64,000 nucleotides of DNA, from NCBI GenBank assembly GCA_000827265.1, contig KN834834.1, positions 124,001-188,000 of the forward strand. The letters are read 5' to 3'. Below, one piece after another: positions 22,831-35,789 of the stretch (positions within the stretch are counted from its first letter, which is position 1; each line of letters begins with the position of its first letter). Origin of the DNA: Collybiopsis luxurians FD-317 M1 (taxonomy: Eukaryota > Basidiomycota > Agaricomycetes > Agaricales > Omphalotaceae). A program made the translations under genes and the position numbers. A model generated the notes under the pieces. It ran no database searches. It worked only from the letters and a program-made list of their open reading frames with translations, and was not told where the DNA came from.

Positions 22831-23480
22831 AGACCTAGTCTCATTGTGTCAAGGTCAAGTTGATGATTAACTAGAAGATGGTGGGAGACTACACATTCAA
22901 TCTTTTTCCTGTTCTTGTTTCTCATTGCCAGTTCTTTAAAGGCATATTTTGTTTTTCTTACCTCGTCAGGCTTGATCTTACGAAATATCCTTGTTCAATA
23001 CGCATCTGTGTCGCAATAGTCAGAATTTTGCATGTCAACAGTCCGTCCGGTGTGTGTGCATACAGGTACTTGATATATTATTAAGTTTTTTTTGTTACAG
23101 GAGGTAAAAGAGATGACAGCACAGACGCAGACGTTCTCTGGATGGCGCGAGAAGTGTGGCGTCGGACCGGTTCACGGTCCACCACTGCCGGAGGCAGATA
23201 AGCGCCTAAAACCCTCAGTGGCTCTGCTTCCTTCTACAACGAACTCCAGAGCAGTATACAAAGACGATGATGTTTTGAGTGAGCATTTAGTCTCGTAGGT
23301 AGTCGGTTTCATTCTCATGGAGGTTTGCAGCATCAACGCTCCCTCAGACCGATGTTATAAACTTATCTCTCCATCCACCCGCCTCTTCCATTCCGATTGT
23401 AATGATATGTCTCTACGCGTTCCACGTCCCATCCGCTCACAAAACCAGGTCAGCTCCCGAGGATTATCAAATGTATCAGA
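22831..23480. other. 5' flank of S2
   Basis: Sequence from about 23150 (GTCGGACCGG, then GATAAGCGCC at 23197) matches the S1 5' flank. Before that nothing is recognised. Confidence 0.4.
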
Positions 23481-23500
23481 CATTTTTTTTCGGATTCAAA

Positions 23501-25676
23501 GAGCTGCTGTGCATAGCTGTCGTAGGACTGTTGCTGTTGGCTTTGCATTTAAAGAAGTGCCGTATATCTTCCCATGTTCAGCTCATTATTTCTTCGGTCC
23601 CACTAGCCCCGTTTCTTCCCACCCACCAACTATCAATCCCCAATTCTCATATCGTTTCCAGCAGGCCTCGCTTATTCCATCACTTTGCCGTTATATCCTT
23701 CCTCACACATCATGACGGATAATATGAACTGTATAAAATCCCATATACCATGTCCTTTTTTCATTGCATCTCTTTGGTCTCGTTCTTCTTCGTTTCCACA
23801 GCTCCAAAACCACGGCTCACTTTTTCTGTAGCTCGTATACAATCCCCACATTGTACCAAATGTCATCAATGGCGCCAAGACTTTACCGCTCGAACCAAAG
23901 ATAGACGAAGAAGAAGACGAGTAGCCGTTCTGGTATCTCGAAATCGAACATGCCCACAGCAGTGACTCTGCTTTGGATGACGATACCAGTTCCCACCTGG
24001 TGTTTCGACGAGACTTGAAGATGGAGACATCGAAAAGGCTGGCTTTGCCTGGATGGATCTCGCAGCTGTGGGTGGAACTGCTACATCTTCATCGTCTGCT
24101 ATCGCCAATGTCGAGGATGACACAGTGTCGGTACTGCAATGGCACAATGGAGTCGAGTTGGCTACGATGAGGAAAAGGAAGGGTAATAATGCCAGGGTGA
24201 GTGTAGCACTCTTTTGAGTTACCAGTACGTTGTTAATGAACCTTTCTAGTCTATTATCACTCGTTCAACTTCGTTATCTTCCGGAACTGCCCAACTCAAT
24301 CTACACCCAAGCGTCTCATCCCACCCGCCTTTCTCACCCGTCATGCCGATGAATATGCATATTCTCACCGACACCGAAACAAAAACGAATGTCGAGACAG
24401 ACACAGAAGCTGACGAATCCTCATCTTCCCCGGCGGCGTCTACTACGCTTCTTTACTATCCGAACCTCCCTACCCCAAGTTCACGCTCCCAACCCAAATC
24501 CGCTACGAATCCGACTACATACACCAACTCCAACGTGAATCCCAGTGTCGATAATAGACTTTCGTCCTCATCCTCGTTTGACGATCTGAACAACCTCCCT
24601 ATGCCGAGGTCGAATAATCTGTTTGCGGACCCTGGCCTTCCGCGAGTACAGGCACAGACATTTTCCTCTTTCCTTCCTCCTCCTCCTTCCTCCTCGATCC
24701 ACTCACTGTCGCTTATCCCGTCTCTCTCTGTGTCCCATCCGGTCCCCAGAGTGGATATAGAAGATAATGGGGAGTTGATTATGTTTCCTCGACGTCTTCT
24801 GGGATGTGTGTGAGTGCGGGTACGACTGGAAGGGGAGTTTCACCATCGGATGTACTTTCTTCGGAGTTTTCGTATCTTAAGTCGTCGCTGGAGGGAGGCC
24901 AGATCCGGATGGGTGGTGAGTTCGTGGGGTTGAGTTGGCCGACGATGGAGTCGACGGCGCCGGGGAAGACGGCGTTGGTGGAGGACTCGATGACTGGTGC
25001 TAGATCCAGTTTTGGTGCTGGTTCTGTTGGTGCTCGTCGTCCTTTACAAACAGGGTATCTCACGTGGGAGCACATTCAGCACCTGATTGACGTTTCAGAG
25101 TCTCAGTCTCTGGCTCAGTCGGGGTCGGGATCGCAGTCGCATAGCAGGTTATCGGCGTCTGCGACGACAACGACGGGGTCTGCTTCACCTGATCGTGCAA
25201 CTGGTGCGTCAGGTTCGGGTTCTGGTACTGGTACTGCTGCGTCGTCGGTTTATGCTTTCTTCACTGCATCTCCGAATCCGGATCCCATATCGTCTTCTTT
25301 TCCCACTGCTTCCTCACCTCCGCTATCCCCCACGACGAGTGGGAGTGGGGCTAGTTCGAGTTCGAGGAGATACTTTTCGCCGTTCGCATCCGTGTCGAAT
25401 TCTCCCGCGGTTGAGCCTACTTTGCCCCGCAGAATGGGCATTATAGCATCTGACTCTGAGGAATTTAATGTTCGTTCGGTGTCCGAGTCGGTGTCGGTGT
25501 CGGACATTGAGGAGGCTGAGGGGTTGGGGCAAGGATAGGTACAGGGACAGGGACAGGGAAAAGGACAGGGAGGGATGGGGATTGGTACTGGTCATACCGA
25601 AAGTGGATCGCACCGTCAGGGATTCGGGAGGAGATCTGGTGAGAATGGAAGTGAAAGTGAGATTAGTTTTGTGTAA
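23501..25676 (+). pseudogene. Ser-rich S gene copy S2, multiply frameshifted
   Basis: Exon 1 relic (23501-23556) has lost its ATG and its donor (AAAGAAGTGCCG replaces AAAGAGGTATGT). Exon 2 (23832-24196) has a 1-nt deletion soon after NPHIVPNV and further shifts. Exon 3 (24250-25676) is open for 156 codons from ATG 24343, then loses 4 nt near 24775 and continues in another frame (24804-25538) with YLTWEHIQHLIDVSESQSLA and SDSEEFNVRSVSESVSVSDI, and shifts again before the shared end ISFV-stop. The Ser-rich body is still well conserved, so inactivation looks recent. Confidence 0.8.
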
Positions 25677-26044
25677 CAGGGGTCATAGGAGGGAGGGTGA
25701 TGCTCGATGCTCGACGGTCATACTCGGTGGATAGGTTCGGTTGGGTTGTTTAGTTAGTGGTCAGTGCTTCCAAGGGATGTACTATGAGCTTTATTGCGTA
25801 CACGGGTATTAGCTGTTAGGTCAGAGGTGAAGGAAGGAATGATTGGACGGATGCTTGTTTGGCGAGATATGTCCGTCCGCTGTATTGGTGTAGGTTCATT
25901 GTATTGGTACTTTGTCGTCGTTAGTCGTTGTGTAGATCTATATTTACTGGCTTTTTTCTTTTCCTGTTTCTCGCTGTATAACTAAATTATCCGAGTTGGA
26001 GGTTTGCTTGTATACACAACTTGATAATGACTCTGCTCGAGAAA

Positions 26045-26260
26045 TTTCCTAAGTTGCGAGACTAGATCCGGCTAATAATCACAAGTAACCTTCTTTGCTT
26101 GGACAGTCTTGGAGCAAAAATATCTGCAGCAGCTGGCATTCTAAGTATGTTCTGTGTCAGTACGATGTGCGCACCCAAGACGTGGATCGCGCAGTCTGCT
26201 ACTAGCATGACATTCAACATGTTGACCCATGGCGCAGATGTTACCCCTCTCTCCTTGCTC
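26045..26260 (-). pseudogene. Antisense 3' relic of an M-type gene (unit B)
   Basis: The minus strand reads VNMLNVMLVADCAIHVLGAH then MPAAADIFAPRLSKQ, parallel to the unit C relic (DCAIHVLNAHIIPTQQ, MPTAADIFAP) and the M C-terminus. It is shorter than the unit A and C versions. Confidence 0.55.
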
Positions 26261-27330
26261 CAACAGGTCCGGCGCAAGTTTTGTCGTCGCATGTTGTGCG
26301 TAAGCAATCGTTCTATCGTGTCCCACTCTCTCCTCGGAAACCGGTCTGCCTCTCATTGAATATCGCCGTATTATCAGGCTTGGCGCTGAGGTATCTAGAT
26401 TACCTTCGAGGCTGTCCCACAGACAGCTACGCATACTTGGCATTGCTACATAGTCCATGTGCAAATGCTGGCTCCTGGATCTAAGTCTCACCCTGGGTAA
26501 CCTGCCTGGGAAAGTTTTCCTTCCTAACAATGTTCTAAACTCCGCTTCTGATGCTATCTCTAAGCTCTGTGGGGAGATTTGCAATGTTGCGGGATGATCC
26601 CTGTTGAGAGATACAATGGCTAACTCTCGATTATGCGGTCTTCCCTGCTGGCTCCTGGATCTTAAGTCTTACCCAGGCCCTGGGTAAGACTCAGGGTAAC
26701 CTGCCTGAGAAAGTTTGCCTTCCTAACAATGTTCTCGACTCCGCTCCTAATGCCATCTGTAAACTCTGGGGAGATTTGCAATGTTGCGGGACGATCCTTG
26801 TTGAGAGATACAATGGCTAACTCTTGGTTATTTCTGCTGCATGACTGTTCAGAGCTTCAAGAGCACAGGTCTAACAAAGTAGTTGCTCAGACCATGCGGC
26901 ACTACTTGGTTCAAATGCACAACTCGGAACATTGTATGGCTCTCACATAGGTTTTAGCTGGTCAACTAAGCATCGGAGCGACTTCACTAGTCGAATGCTA
27001 CAGTACTGTGAAGCTGCGGGTAGCGGGCCTTGCCATACAGAACGGCACTACTGTAGCCATAAATCAGTTACTTTAAAGGTCCTAACCCATTTGGTAGTAT
27101 CTCAGAAAAATCACGTTCCTTTAAAATCGCCGTTTTCCTACAGTTTCCGAGGTCCTACTGCTAAATCTAGACCGATCACCGATCTTCTCACATCATTCGG
27201 ATCATTCCAAATCGAATGAGCCTTCTTGCTTTCCATAGATGCCGGCATTGCGAACGAGTTGGCGGCGTAGCTGTGGGAGGAGTCAGGTAAATTTTGAAAT
27301 TTTTAGTGTATGCGTATTGTACGTACGTCA
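26244..27330 (+). mobile_element. LINE-like ORF2 relic (unit B)
   Basis: Begins TCCTTGCTCCAACAGGTCCGGCGC and encodes VRRKFCRRMLCVSNRS, SETGLPLIEYR-like and LDYLRGCPTDSYAYLALLHS segments as in unit C. It contains a local tandem duplication (about 26465-26835). The frame is broken in several places and no catalytic core is present. Confidence 0.45.
26465..26835. repeat. Tandem duplication of about 185 bp in the LINE relic
   Basis: The block from GCTGGCTCCTGGATCT through CAATGGCTAACTCT occurs twice in direct orientation (about 26466-26637 and 26648-26825). Units A and C have it once, so it arose in unit B. The second copy has an extra palindromic CCCAGGCCCTGGG. Confidence 0.65.
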
Positions 27331-28033
27331 TATGTATCTCCCTCCTTCCCGCTACTTCCAACTATGCCAAGCTGCCCCCCCCACTGTATAATCTATCTAT
27401 CTATCAAGTTAAAGTGTGGAGTGCAGACCTGACAACTGACAACTACGGACCGTAGTGGATCCAACAGCATTAAGGACTGGTAAGGAACGACGCCAAGAAA
27501 ATGATTATTTCATCTATTCATTTGTCTTAGAACCAAAAACCAAGTTCAATCACAAATGAAATAAAAAACATATTTGGAAAGGCCATGTCACTGCGCGACG
27601 CAGTGAAAATAACGATAGTAAAATAGACTGAAAAGTTCGATGAAAAAGGTTACTCTTTCTATTACAATTCCCAAATGGAAAAAGGAACATTTTTGAGTGA
27701 AAAAAGTTTGGAAAAAGTTGATTTTGTCAGCGGAGAAACAAAATGGGCGAGTAGCAGGTGACATTCCAATTGACCCCCGGAACGTAGCCAGATTTGTTTC
27801 TCTCCCGAAAAAGGTAGCCTTTCTCAGAGGGCAAATTTGATGAAAAAGGATTCCTTTTGTATAAAAAATCCAGGTCGCGATTGGTGATATCTCTTGCCTG
27901 GGAAATCACAGAAATTTCCCGATTTTTTCTCAAATTGCATTTTTGAGTAGTGGGGTATGTGTTGATTCCCTTTTCAAGCATTAAATAAATGGAAGTTCAG
28001 TCCCACCCATCCAGGAAATGATCTATGCAACGC

Positions 28034-28041
28034 TATTTATA
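28034..28041 (+). promoter_or_regulatory. TATA-like box of M3
   Basis: TATTTATA lies about 160 bp before the ATG at 28200, at the position of TATATATA upstream of M2 in the aligned flank. Confidence 0.4.
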
Positions 28042-28199
28042 TGTGTGATAAACGGGCGAATAGATAGTGCCGTATTCCAATTTTCACGCAAGCTGAGCAC
28101 CTATTGCTAAGGTTTACTATTAGCTGTGCTAGTGATGTATAAGAGCAATGAAGTTTAAAAGATACCTTATCAAAGGTAACCCCCCTGCCATTTCGTGCA

Positions 28200-29497
28200 A
28201 TGTCAAACAACACTGCACTGAGACCTGCTATTCCTTTTGAGCTCCTGCCTGCGTCTACCGCTCTATCATATCAAGTGAAATGTTACATAGATGCGACAGC
28301 TGTTGGGGCATGTCCTTATTACTTTCGAGCAAGAGCGTATTTTTATTGCCAGTTCTAGATCTTCATCTGGGATGCTTTGTCCAACATTGCAGCTGATTGG
28401 AACTTGTTCTGCACAGCCAGAAACAAGCTTTCTCTTACAGTTTATGTTACTTCAAGGTAAGTTTCAGAACTTTTTGATCTAAATGAAATACTAAAATAGG
28501 GACTTAGGATTGGCACTTTGGCTTTTCTTCTTGGCCGAGTTATTTTTGAAAGTCAGTACTATTCGAATGTTTCGCAGGGGGTTATGGGCTTGATCACAAA
28601 ACTTGTAGCTTACCCAGTTGGGAACTGCAAGATTGCAAGTATTGCGATAGACAGCTTATACCCAATTGCAGTCGCCGGTTCCTGCCTGCTGTTTTTCTTC
28701 AGGGTTCGCGCTGTATATCACGGCCATGGGAATGCCATTGTTTTCTTCGCCTTCTTGTGGGTCGCAGTGTTAGGAACATGTCTTGTTGTGCCCTTTGGTA
28801 TAGTGGTAAATGGTAATCTCAAGCCTGCACAACATTGCATTAGCCCATCCATCAAGCCTTTCCTCGGCGCCGCAGTAATTGTTCCCACTGTTCATGACAC
28901 TGTGGTCTTCCTAGCAGTATCATACAAGCTGATGTCTAATAGCTTGACTGAGCCTCGCGGCTTGCAGGAGCGCATTTTGGGAAATAATTTGCCAAGATTT
29001 TCCAGGGCAATGTTTCGAGATAGTCAGAAATATTATTTGTAGGTCTTTCCTTCCTTCTTCATATTTCACTTTTTGTTCTCCTGGCTTAGTTTCATTTTAA
29101 TGAATTGCATTGGATTTGATTTTGATACTTTTCTTTTTTTTCTTGTTTTAGGGTAACAATTTTGGCAAATATTGCAACAATTTCGTTAATGCTTGCTCCA
29201 ATCAATCCAGCCAGGCGGCTTACTTTAAACTCCCTAAATGTTCTGCTCACCAATGTCATGGCATGTTATGTTTACCGGCACACAATCCTTGTCAGTAAGA
29301 GACGCGACGCAGGTCTTACAATAGATGCCCATGTCATACCCACACAGCAACATAGCATTTCAATAACTGGGGATATCTGTACTCCACGCGGGAATAATGG
29401 CACTTCTGCTGCTGTGAATGGCATTATTGTGGAGATGACTCAAGTGACATGGGTGGAGGATAAGGCTAAACCAGGAGGATCCTTCTTAGCTGCTTGA
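28200..29497 (+). CDS. Seven-helix integral membrane protein M3 (intact)
   Basis: Four exons, join(28200..28307,28359..28456,28508..29038,29152..29497), 360 residues with no frameshift. It begins MSNNTALRPAIPFELLPAST; exon 2 reads IFIWDALSNIAADWNLF, exon 3 starts RIGTLAFLLGRVIF. About seven hydrophobic stretches follow, with FFFRVRAVY, FFAFLWVAVLGTCLVV, PTVHDTVVFLAVSYKLM, LPRFSRAMFRDSQKYYL, TILANIATISLMLAPINPA and LTNVMACYVYRHT; the hydrophilic tail is cytosolic or lumenal. The pattern (FxWD.LSN, YxxSR, FFFR.RAVY, LP.FSRA...YYL, N.MAC.V.R.T) matches a large Agaricomycete-specific hypothetical family I recall. Receptor or transporter function is not shown. Intron 1 has a GC donor (28308); the others are GT-AG. 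Confidence 0.8.
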
Positions 29498-30085
29498 TTT
29501 CAAAGCGCGGAAAACTCGTATGTAGTCCATCTGATATTGTGACTAGCTGTTCATTCATTTTTCAGTTCAGTTTTCTTCAAGTTGTTTCGCTGGGATGACG
29601 TAATCATTCAATGAGTGAGAACCGCCGATGAAGATAAGAAAATAGTAGACATTGAGAACACCGATGCATAGTGGGCTTGACAAAAAGTCGCAAGAGAAAA
29701 TGTGTGTGTAATAGAGCGAAACAAACTAGATATTGATGTGCACGAAGCTGTGAAGATTTACGTATCTTTTTTTAACAAAAATCTGGTTGCATCAGCTTCT
29801 ACAATGGCTAAAAAATGTCATGCATTTCGCCAACACCGAGGAGAATTATCACATAACATCACTCTAGCATCAGAATCCAGATAGGGCTCAAATAAGTTCT
29901 CAGCACTCACCATCCATGTGGTGCACTGTGTTTCGCCCAGCACCCTCAACATTTGCAACACAAAGCTCACTGACCTAATATATGCATGAAGTGATGGGGT
30001 CTTCGCCCAGTGCGGAACTGACTGAGCATCCAAACTAATCAAAATGAGGATGTGATCTATACCTCATTGCATTGAAGGCCTTGAG
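29498..30085. repeat. Conserved 3' flank of M genes (unit B)
   Basis: Matches 44476-44770 after M5, for example GTAGTCCATCTGATATTGTGACTAGCTGTTCATTCATT and CACCGATGCATAGTGGGCTTGACA as separate landmarks of 20 bp or less: ATTGTGACTAGCTGTTCATT and GATGCATAGTGGGCTTGACA. No gene is seen; the 60-codon ORF at 29702 is not conserved. Confidence 0.55.
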
Positions 30086-30089
30086 CGTA

Positions 30090-31470
30090 GGTCAACAAGC
30101 TGCTTTCCAGTATCTACAGCTGCCACTTTTGACCATGGCCGCATAAGTGACTCTACTTTGAACGGTTTTCACCTGGTCATTGGATGGGACTTCTGGGAAC
30201 GGCTGGGATGGATCTTCCAGCTGTGGGTGCAAATGCTTCATTGTCGTTGTCTGCTATAACCAATGTCAAAGTTTTTGATGATTGTTGCTTCTTAGTCTAC
30301 TATAACTTGTTCGACTTCCTCCTTCTCTATGCTGCGACTGCTCAGCTCCATTGACACCCTACTGTCTCATCGCAATATCACGCTGACAAATCTGTGTATT
30401 CTCACTGACACAGAGAGACAGAAATGAATATTAAAATGGAAATGAAACTGCACAAATTCCCCCCTGTCTGCAGCAGCGGCGTCTACTATGCTTCTTTACC
30501 ACCTGAACCTCCTCAATCCAATCTCAGGCTCTCAATTCAAATCAATTCCAAATCTGAATAAAAACACCAACCTGAACACGACCATCAATACTAGACTTTT
30601 GGGCTTATCCTCGTTTGACGACCTTGTAATGCCAACGACAAATAATCTATTTGTGGACCTTGTTCTGTGAGTACAGGTATTTTTTCCTTTCATTCCCACT
30701 TCCTCATCAACGCCGGTCGCAGCCTCTACTTCTTACAATTCAATCCACTCCCCGTCTCTGATCCTGTCTTTGTCTCTATCCCATCTGGTCCCTGGAGTGG
30801 ATATTAAGGACAATGTGGAGCTGTTGGATTTCATTTTGTCGACATCTTTTGGGATGAGTGTGGGTGCAGGTATGAATGGATCTGGAAAGGAGTTTCAGCG
30901 GCACCTTCTGGGGTTGTATTGGGTGTACTTTCTTGGGAGTTTTCATATACCAAGCTGTCAGTGGAGGGAAGGTTCAATGCAGGAACAGATGGGTGGAGAG
31001 TTTGTTGGGCTGAGCAGATTCAACACCTGATTCATGTTTCTGAGTCTCAATTGGGTTCGGGATCACAGTTGCAAAGCAGGTTATCTGCCTCTGTGATGAT
31101 GACAACGAGGTCTGCTGCACCTGGTTGAGGCTTTGCAGGTCATCAGATGAGTTTGTCTCTGTTGTCGTCTTTCCCGGTTGCAGATTATGTACATGCGGGT
31201 AATGAGACTGGTACCATTGCATCCTTGAGTTATGCTTCATTCACTGCATCTCTGACTCCAAATCTGAATGCAATGCTGCACTCTTCTTCTCTGGCAGCTT
31301 CCTCTCCTCCGCTATCTCCTACAACAATGACAAAAAGGAACGGTGCTAGTTCAAGTTCGAGGAGGTATTTTTCACTGTTTGCATTCATGGAGCACTCATA
31401 CAAGTGGGAGTCAAAGTCGAACTCGATGCTAGGGCCCAAGTCGGACTCAGGGATTGTAGGTGAGTGAGTG
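30090..31470 (+). pseudogene. Ser-rich S gene copy S3, strongly decayed
   Basis: Homology to S1 starts in exon 2 (TATCTACAGCTGCCAC at 30110) and runs to SKSDSGIV near the end. Short frames remain: LLYHLNLLNP, SLSSFDDL-like, SHLVPGVDIKDNVELLDFIL, SQLQSRLSASVMMTTRSAAP and SSSSRRYFSLFAF. There are many stops and frameshifts, and the YLTREQ island is reduced to IQHLIHVSESQ. It is the oldest-looking S copy, paired with the equally decayed M4. Confidence 0.75.
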
Positions 31471-33084
31471 CTTTGCTAACATCTGGGGAAAGGAATGTAC
31501 TAGCTGCTTAGTGTACATGGGTCAGGGTTGCTAGGAAGGGGGTGGGAGACAGATTGCCGTGTGGATCTATGTTGGCTTCTTTTGTTTTTTTTTAACTTAA
31601 TTTCTTGTTGCATAACAGGTTGAGGGTTCATTTGTACACACAACTTGATCATGACTCAGCTCAAAGAATTCCATGATATGTGTTACAAATAACTGTGTCT
31701 TATAGATGATTGTCTGGACTGGACCAAATGTATTCTGCCTCGAACATGTTTTAAATATAAATGATATAAGACTCAAAGTATCTTGGGGTTCAATGCAGTG
31801 CCAATTGAAAACCAGGAAGAAGTAAAGCTTACCATCAAGTGTTATAGGAAAAGATTCTGACACCTATTTCCGTATGATAGCACAGGCTTCTGATAAGTAA
31901 GCATGGGCGCAGCACAAGTCAAGTTATCACCTGGGACAGTATGGTCCTCTGCTCGAATACCCAAAAAATCATATTTCGAACTGGCACCACTTTAAAGTTC
32001 AAACACTATACACAGATCTGTCTCTAACATTTCTTCTCAATTGAATCACATCAGCTAAAACTTGTACTGTGTACTGTCCAATGATTGGACAAATGCTCAC
32101 TGCTCAGCAAGTGTCTGGGCTTCCTGCTCATTTATATGACCAAGTATCCTTACCACCCTTTGTGTCTTTCAAGACAAAAAAACTGAGCAAGAAACTGGGA
32201 ACTTAAAGTTTATGCTGTGTGAATGAGATACCTCCATTCATTTCAGAACTGTCCCAGGAACCAGCAAAGCCCAAGTTTCAATGTTCAGTCACAATCAAAG
32301 TCATCATTCGGGAAAGGCATTGTGGTATCTAATCCGATGAATGTCTTACTCTTTCCAATGGAATATTCCGATTTCCTTCTATCAAAATTCACTGTATAGA
32401 TCATACTAGATGCATAAGACTCAGGAGGACACAAAATTATTCAGTAGCAATAACTTTTACTTCCTATGAATTATATTTATTCAAAGTTTGCACTACTTAA
32501 AAATTGCTGAGCAATCATCCTTTGAACATGCAATCTCAATGTCCTCGAGGGTGATTCCTGGATTAATGATAATTATACTATAAAAATCTTCATCAAAGAA
32601 GCTGTTGAACCTGATAGTGATGTAGCTCCATTACAAAATGCCAACTGTCAATGAAAGCAACTACCAGGGTTGCTCTAAGTATTAGGGTTGAAATAAATAA
32701 TTGAATCCCCTGCAGTCGGCTGCTTGGGCTTTTTTCAATTCATATAGAGCTCACAGTTGCACATATTGGTCTTTGGATAAAATAAATCTTTCATATAGGA
32801 ATTAGAATAAGCTATCTAATATGTATACTGAATGAAACTGAGAAAAAGAACCAATACTGAATCAACAGCAAATTCAAAGATCGGAAGATGGTCTCAATAG
32901 ACATTCAATGAGGCCAAATTAGTTCAAGAGAGTCAACTTAAAAATGAAATCTCAGAAGCAGTAATGGAACATGCACTCTGTCTGTTATAAGTACACCGAA
33001 TTTTCATCTGTGGGGAATAACAGTTGCAGTCTGCACATGGGGATGACATTGAGATATTCTTGAGTAAATAGCGCCAGTGATCTA
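31471..33084. other. S3 3' flank, then AT-rich spacer
   Basis: To about 31690 the S 3' flank is recognisable (CATAACAGGTTGAGGGTT.ATTTGTA). Beyond it, no ORF or motif is recognised; short minus frames are not conserved. Confidence 0.45.
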
Positions 33085-33092
33085 TCTTTACA

Positions 33093-33451
33093 TAGGGATC
33101 TGCACTGTACAAATACAGCCCATAAATTTGGCAAAATTTGCCTAATACAGGATGGTATATGGTACGGCTATGGGCACCCATATACCTGTATATGGCTTGC
33201 CAAAATAGTGACCCCCCGCAAGGACACTGGGTCCCACTCAACTTCAATGATGAAAAATCATTGATTTGAGCAATTTGGGTTATACTGGTACAACAGTAAT
33301 GGCCCAATTCCTGAAGTATAGGGCACCCGTATAGCAGCTGTATAAATATGGCCGTAAAAAATAACTGCCGCCACCCTTTACAGTATGATTACAGGTACCC
33401 ATACAGCCATAATTGTAAAACTGTACTATACAGTTATGACGCAGATCCCTA
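33093..33451. mobile_element. 359-bp hAT-type MITE
   Basis: Inverted ends TAGGGATCTGC / GCAGATCCCTA (11 bp perfect) are flanked by a perfect 8-bp duplication TCTTTACA (33085-33092 and 33452-33459). The interior is rich in GTATA/TATAC motifs and has no coding capacity. It sits just 68 bp upstream of the M4 start, in the promoter region. Confidence 0.85.
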
Positions 33452-33518
33452 TCTTTACATACACAAGGACAAAATATAAGGGGATACTCAACAATAACTC
33501 AACAATCATTTTGTTACC

Positions 33519-34678
33519 ATGTCTAACAACACAACATTGAGTCTTGCTATTCCTTTCCAACTTCTCCCTCCGTCGCTCTACAATTTCAGGTGGGCAGCTA
33601 CATAACTGTAGCAACAGGTGGGGTATGTTTGCATCATTCAAAATTAAGAGAGGGCATTTCATTGCTAGTTCTAGTAGATCATCATTTAGGATCTTCTGTC
33701 TAACATTGCAGCAGAGTGAAACCTATTCTGTACCTCCAGAAACAAGCTGTATCTCATGGTATCCATGATATCAAGGTGGGTTCTGGCCTATTTTGCTCAG
33801 GGTATCAAGAAAGTAATGAAGTGGGATTGTAGAATTGGCTCAGTGGTCTTTGTACATGGACAGGCAATTTTTACAAGTTAGTGGGATTCAACTGTTTCCA
33901 ACTGCACCATAGATTCCTTAGGAAAAATCCTTAGCATACTCAGTGGGCAACTGTAAGATTGCAAACATCATGGCAATAGACGGCTTTTACCCATTTGGCA
34001 TTGCTGGCTCCTTTCTGCTTCTTTTCTTCAGAGCTCGCGCTGTCTACTACAGCTGCAGGAAGATGATTGCTTTTTTTTGCCTTCCTGTGGGTCGCAGTTA
34101 TTGGAATAAGTCTTGTTGCTCCCTTCGGTACCTTGGTCCAGTCTATATCATATTGCATAACCACAAGGATCATGCACTTTGTTGGTGCAATTGTATTTGT
34201 TCCCACTGTCTATGACACTGGGACCTTTCTAGTGGTGTCATTCCAGCTGATGTCCATAGTTTTGCTGAGGCCCACAGCTTACAAGAGCATATTTTAGGGA
34301 ATAATTTGCTGGAATTCTCCAAGGCAATGTTTTGAGATAGCCAAAAATACCACCTGTAGGTCTTACTATTGTGCTCTTCAACCTTGTGATTAATTTAGAG
34401 TTCTTTTCTAAAATTATCTCAATTATCTCAATTTCTTCAGGATAACAGTTATTGCAAATCTTGTAACAATCTGCTTAATGTATGCTCCAGTCAATGCAGT
34501 ATACCAGATTGCTTCCAACATACCAAATGTGATGCTCACCAATCTTATGGCATGCTATGTTTACCGGAATACAGGTAGTACAAATAATGAAAAATTGAAG
34601 AGAAAGCCTGAATGTGAGGCATTTTTATACTTTAAAATATACATGCTCATTCAACAATATAGCACAACAGGCTAAGGC
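33519..34678 (+). pseudogene. Seven-helix membrane protein M4, decayed
   Basis: Exon 1 begins MSNNTTLSLAIPFQLLPPS, then loses 4 nt (CCGTCGCTC against CCGTCAGTCGCTC) and hits a stop. The intron 1 donor is GT (GGGGTATGTTTG). Exon 2 has TAG (IIIstop). Exon 3 pieces: NCKIANIMAIDGFYPFGIAG, LLLFFRARAVYYS and PTVYDTGTFLVVSFQLMS, separated by frameshifts. Exon 4 starts at 34441 and reads VYQIASNIPNVMLTNLMACY then VYRNTG before diverging. It is nearer to M1 than to M2, M3 and M5. Confidence 0.8.
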
Positions 34679-35789
34679 TACAGTTCTGTCTGAGCTTGAA
34701 ACAGTTTCTTCTGGTGAGGAAGGGGAAGTAACAGTCTAGTCCAGGAAATTAGCAGCTGCGCAGCTGCAGATACTAATTACCTTTTTGGGGACCCATTTTG
34801 TGAAAAAGGTCTTTCCAAACCTCACTGCAGATGTAAGGCCTTTCCCTCTACAAAAGTACATAGCTTGTTTCTTAGTACAGCCTATACCAATGAGATCAGT
34901 ACACTCTGTTGTCATTTGGGCTTGCAGTATGAGGTACATTACACATATTCACTTTACTCATTGTGCCTCATTCTGAGTCAATAGTATCAATACCAGCAAT
35001 GGGGCTAAAGCAAACAATTCCAAGTCTATGATTCCCAAGGATGTTGAAGCACGCAAGAAAGCTCAGGTGACCACTGAAGGCAGCCAAAGTACCATTGACG
35101 AGTATGTGGTACTACTGGAGTCTAAAGCATGAGTTATTCCATAGTCGGATAATTTGTCTGAGCAAGCAGCAAGAGGATGGCTTATTGAGACTGATCAAGT
35201 AGACTTCTGTTATTTTTGCAAATCTCACATGTCCATCAGCCTGTTGCTGTGCTCCCAAAGTCCATGAGGTGATTAGTGTTACAGCTCAAGCATGTCAAAA
35301 TTCCAAATCGGAAGGCCACTTATTGTGCTATCATTAACTTGTTCAAGAAGAATTTATATGAGTTACAAATTCAATTTGCAGTAAGCTATTTAATCACTTC
35401 TTTTCCTTTTTTTTTTCCTGAGCCTTTGGTTATAGAGCAACACTGTAACCGGGAAAATTTCAGTTACATATGATGCTTGGCAAGCCACTAACGGCAATGC
35501 ATATTTTGCTGTCAATGGACACTGGATTAAAGAAGCATCTCCTGGAAACTGGAAGCTTCCAAGTGCCTGACTTGACTTCACACAAATGGATACTGCACAC
35601 AGTGATCCTCTGCTGCGCCATGCACTTTTCAAGATTCTATGCCATTTTGAAATTTTTCTTTACATATGTTCTACTCAGATTTACACACATGAAACTAACA
35701 AAGATTAGTTGCTCTAATTGGTTGGGTAACTTGCAATAATGCTACAAATAATGATGCTATGCTTGCCCGTATCTCGCACCTGATTAACT

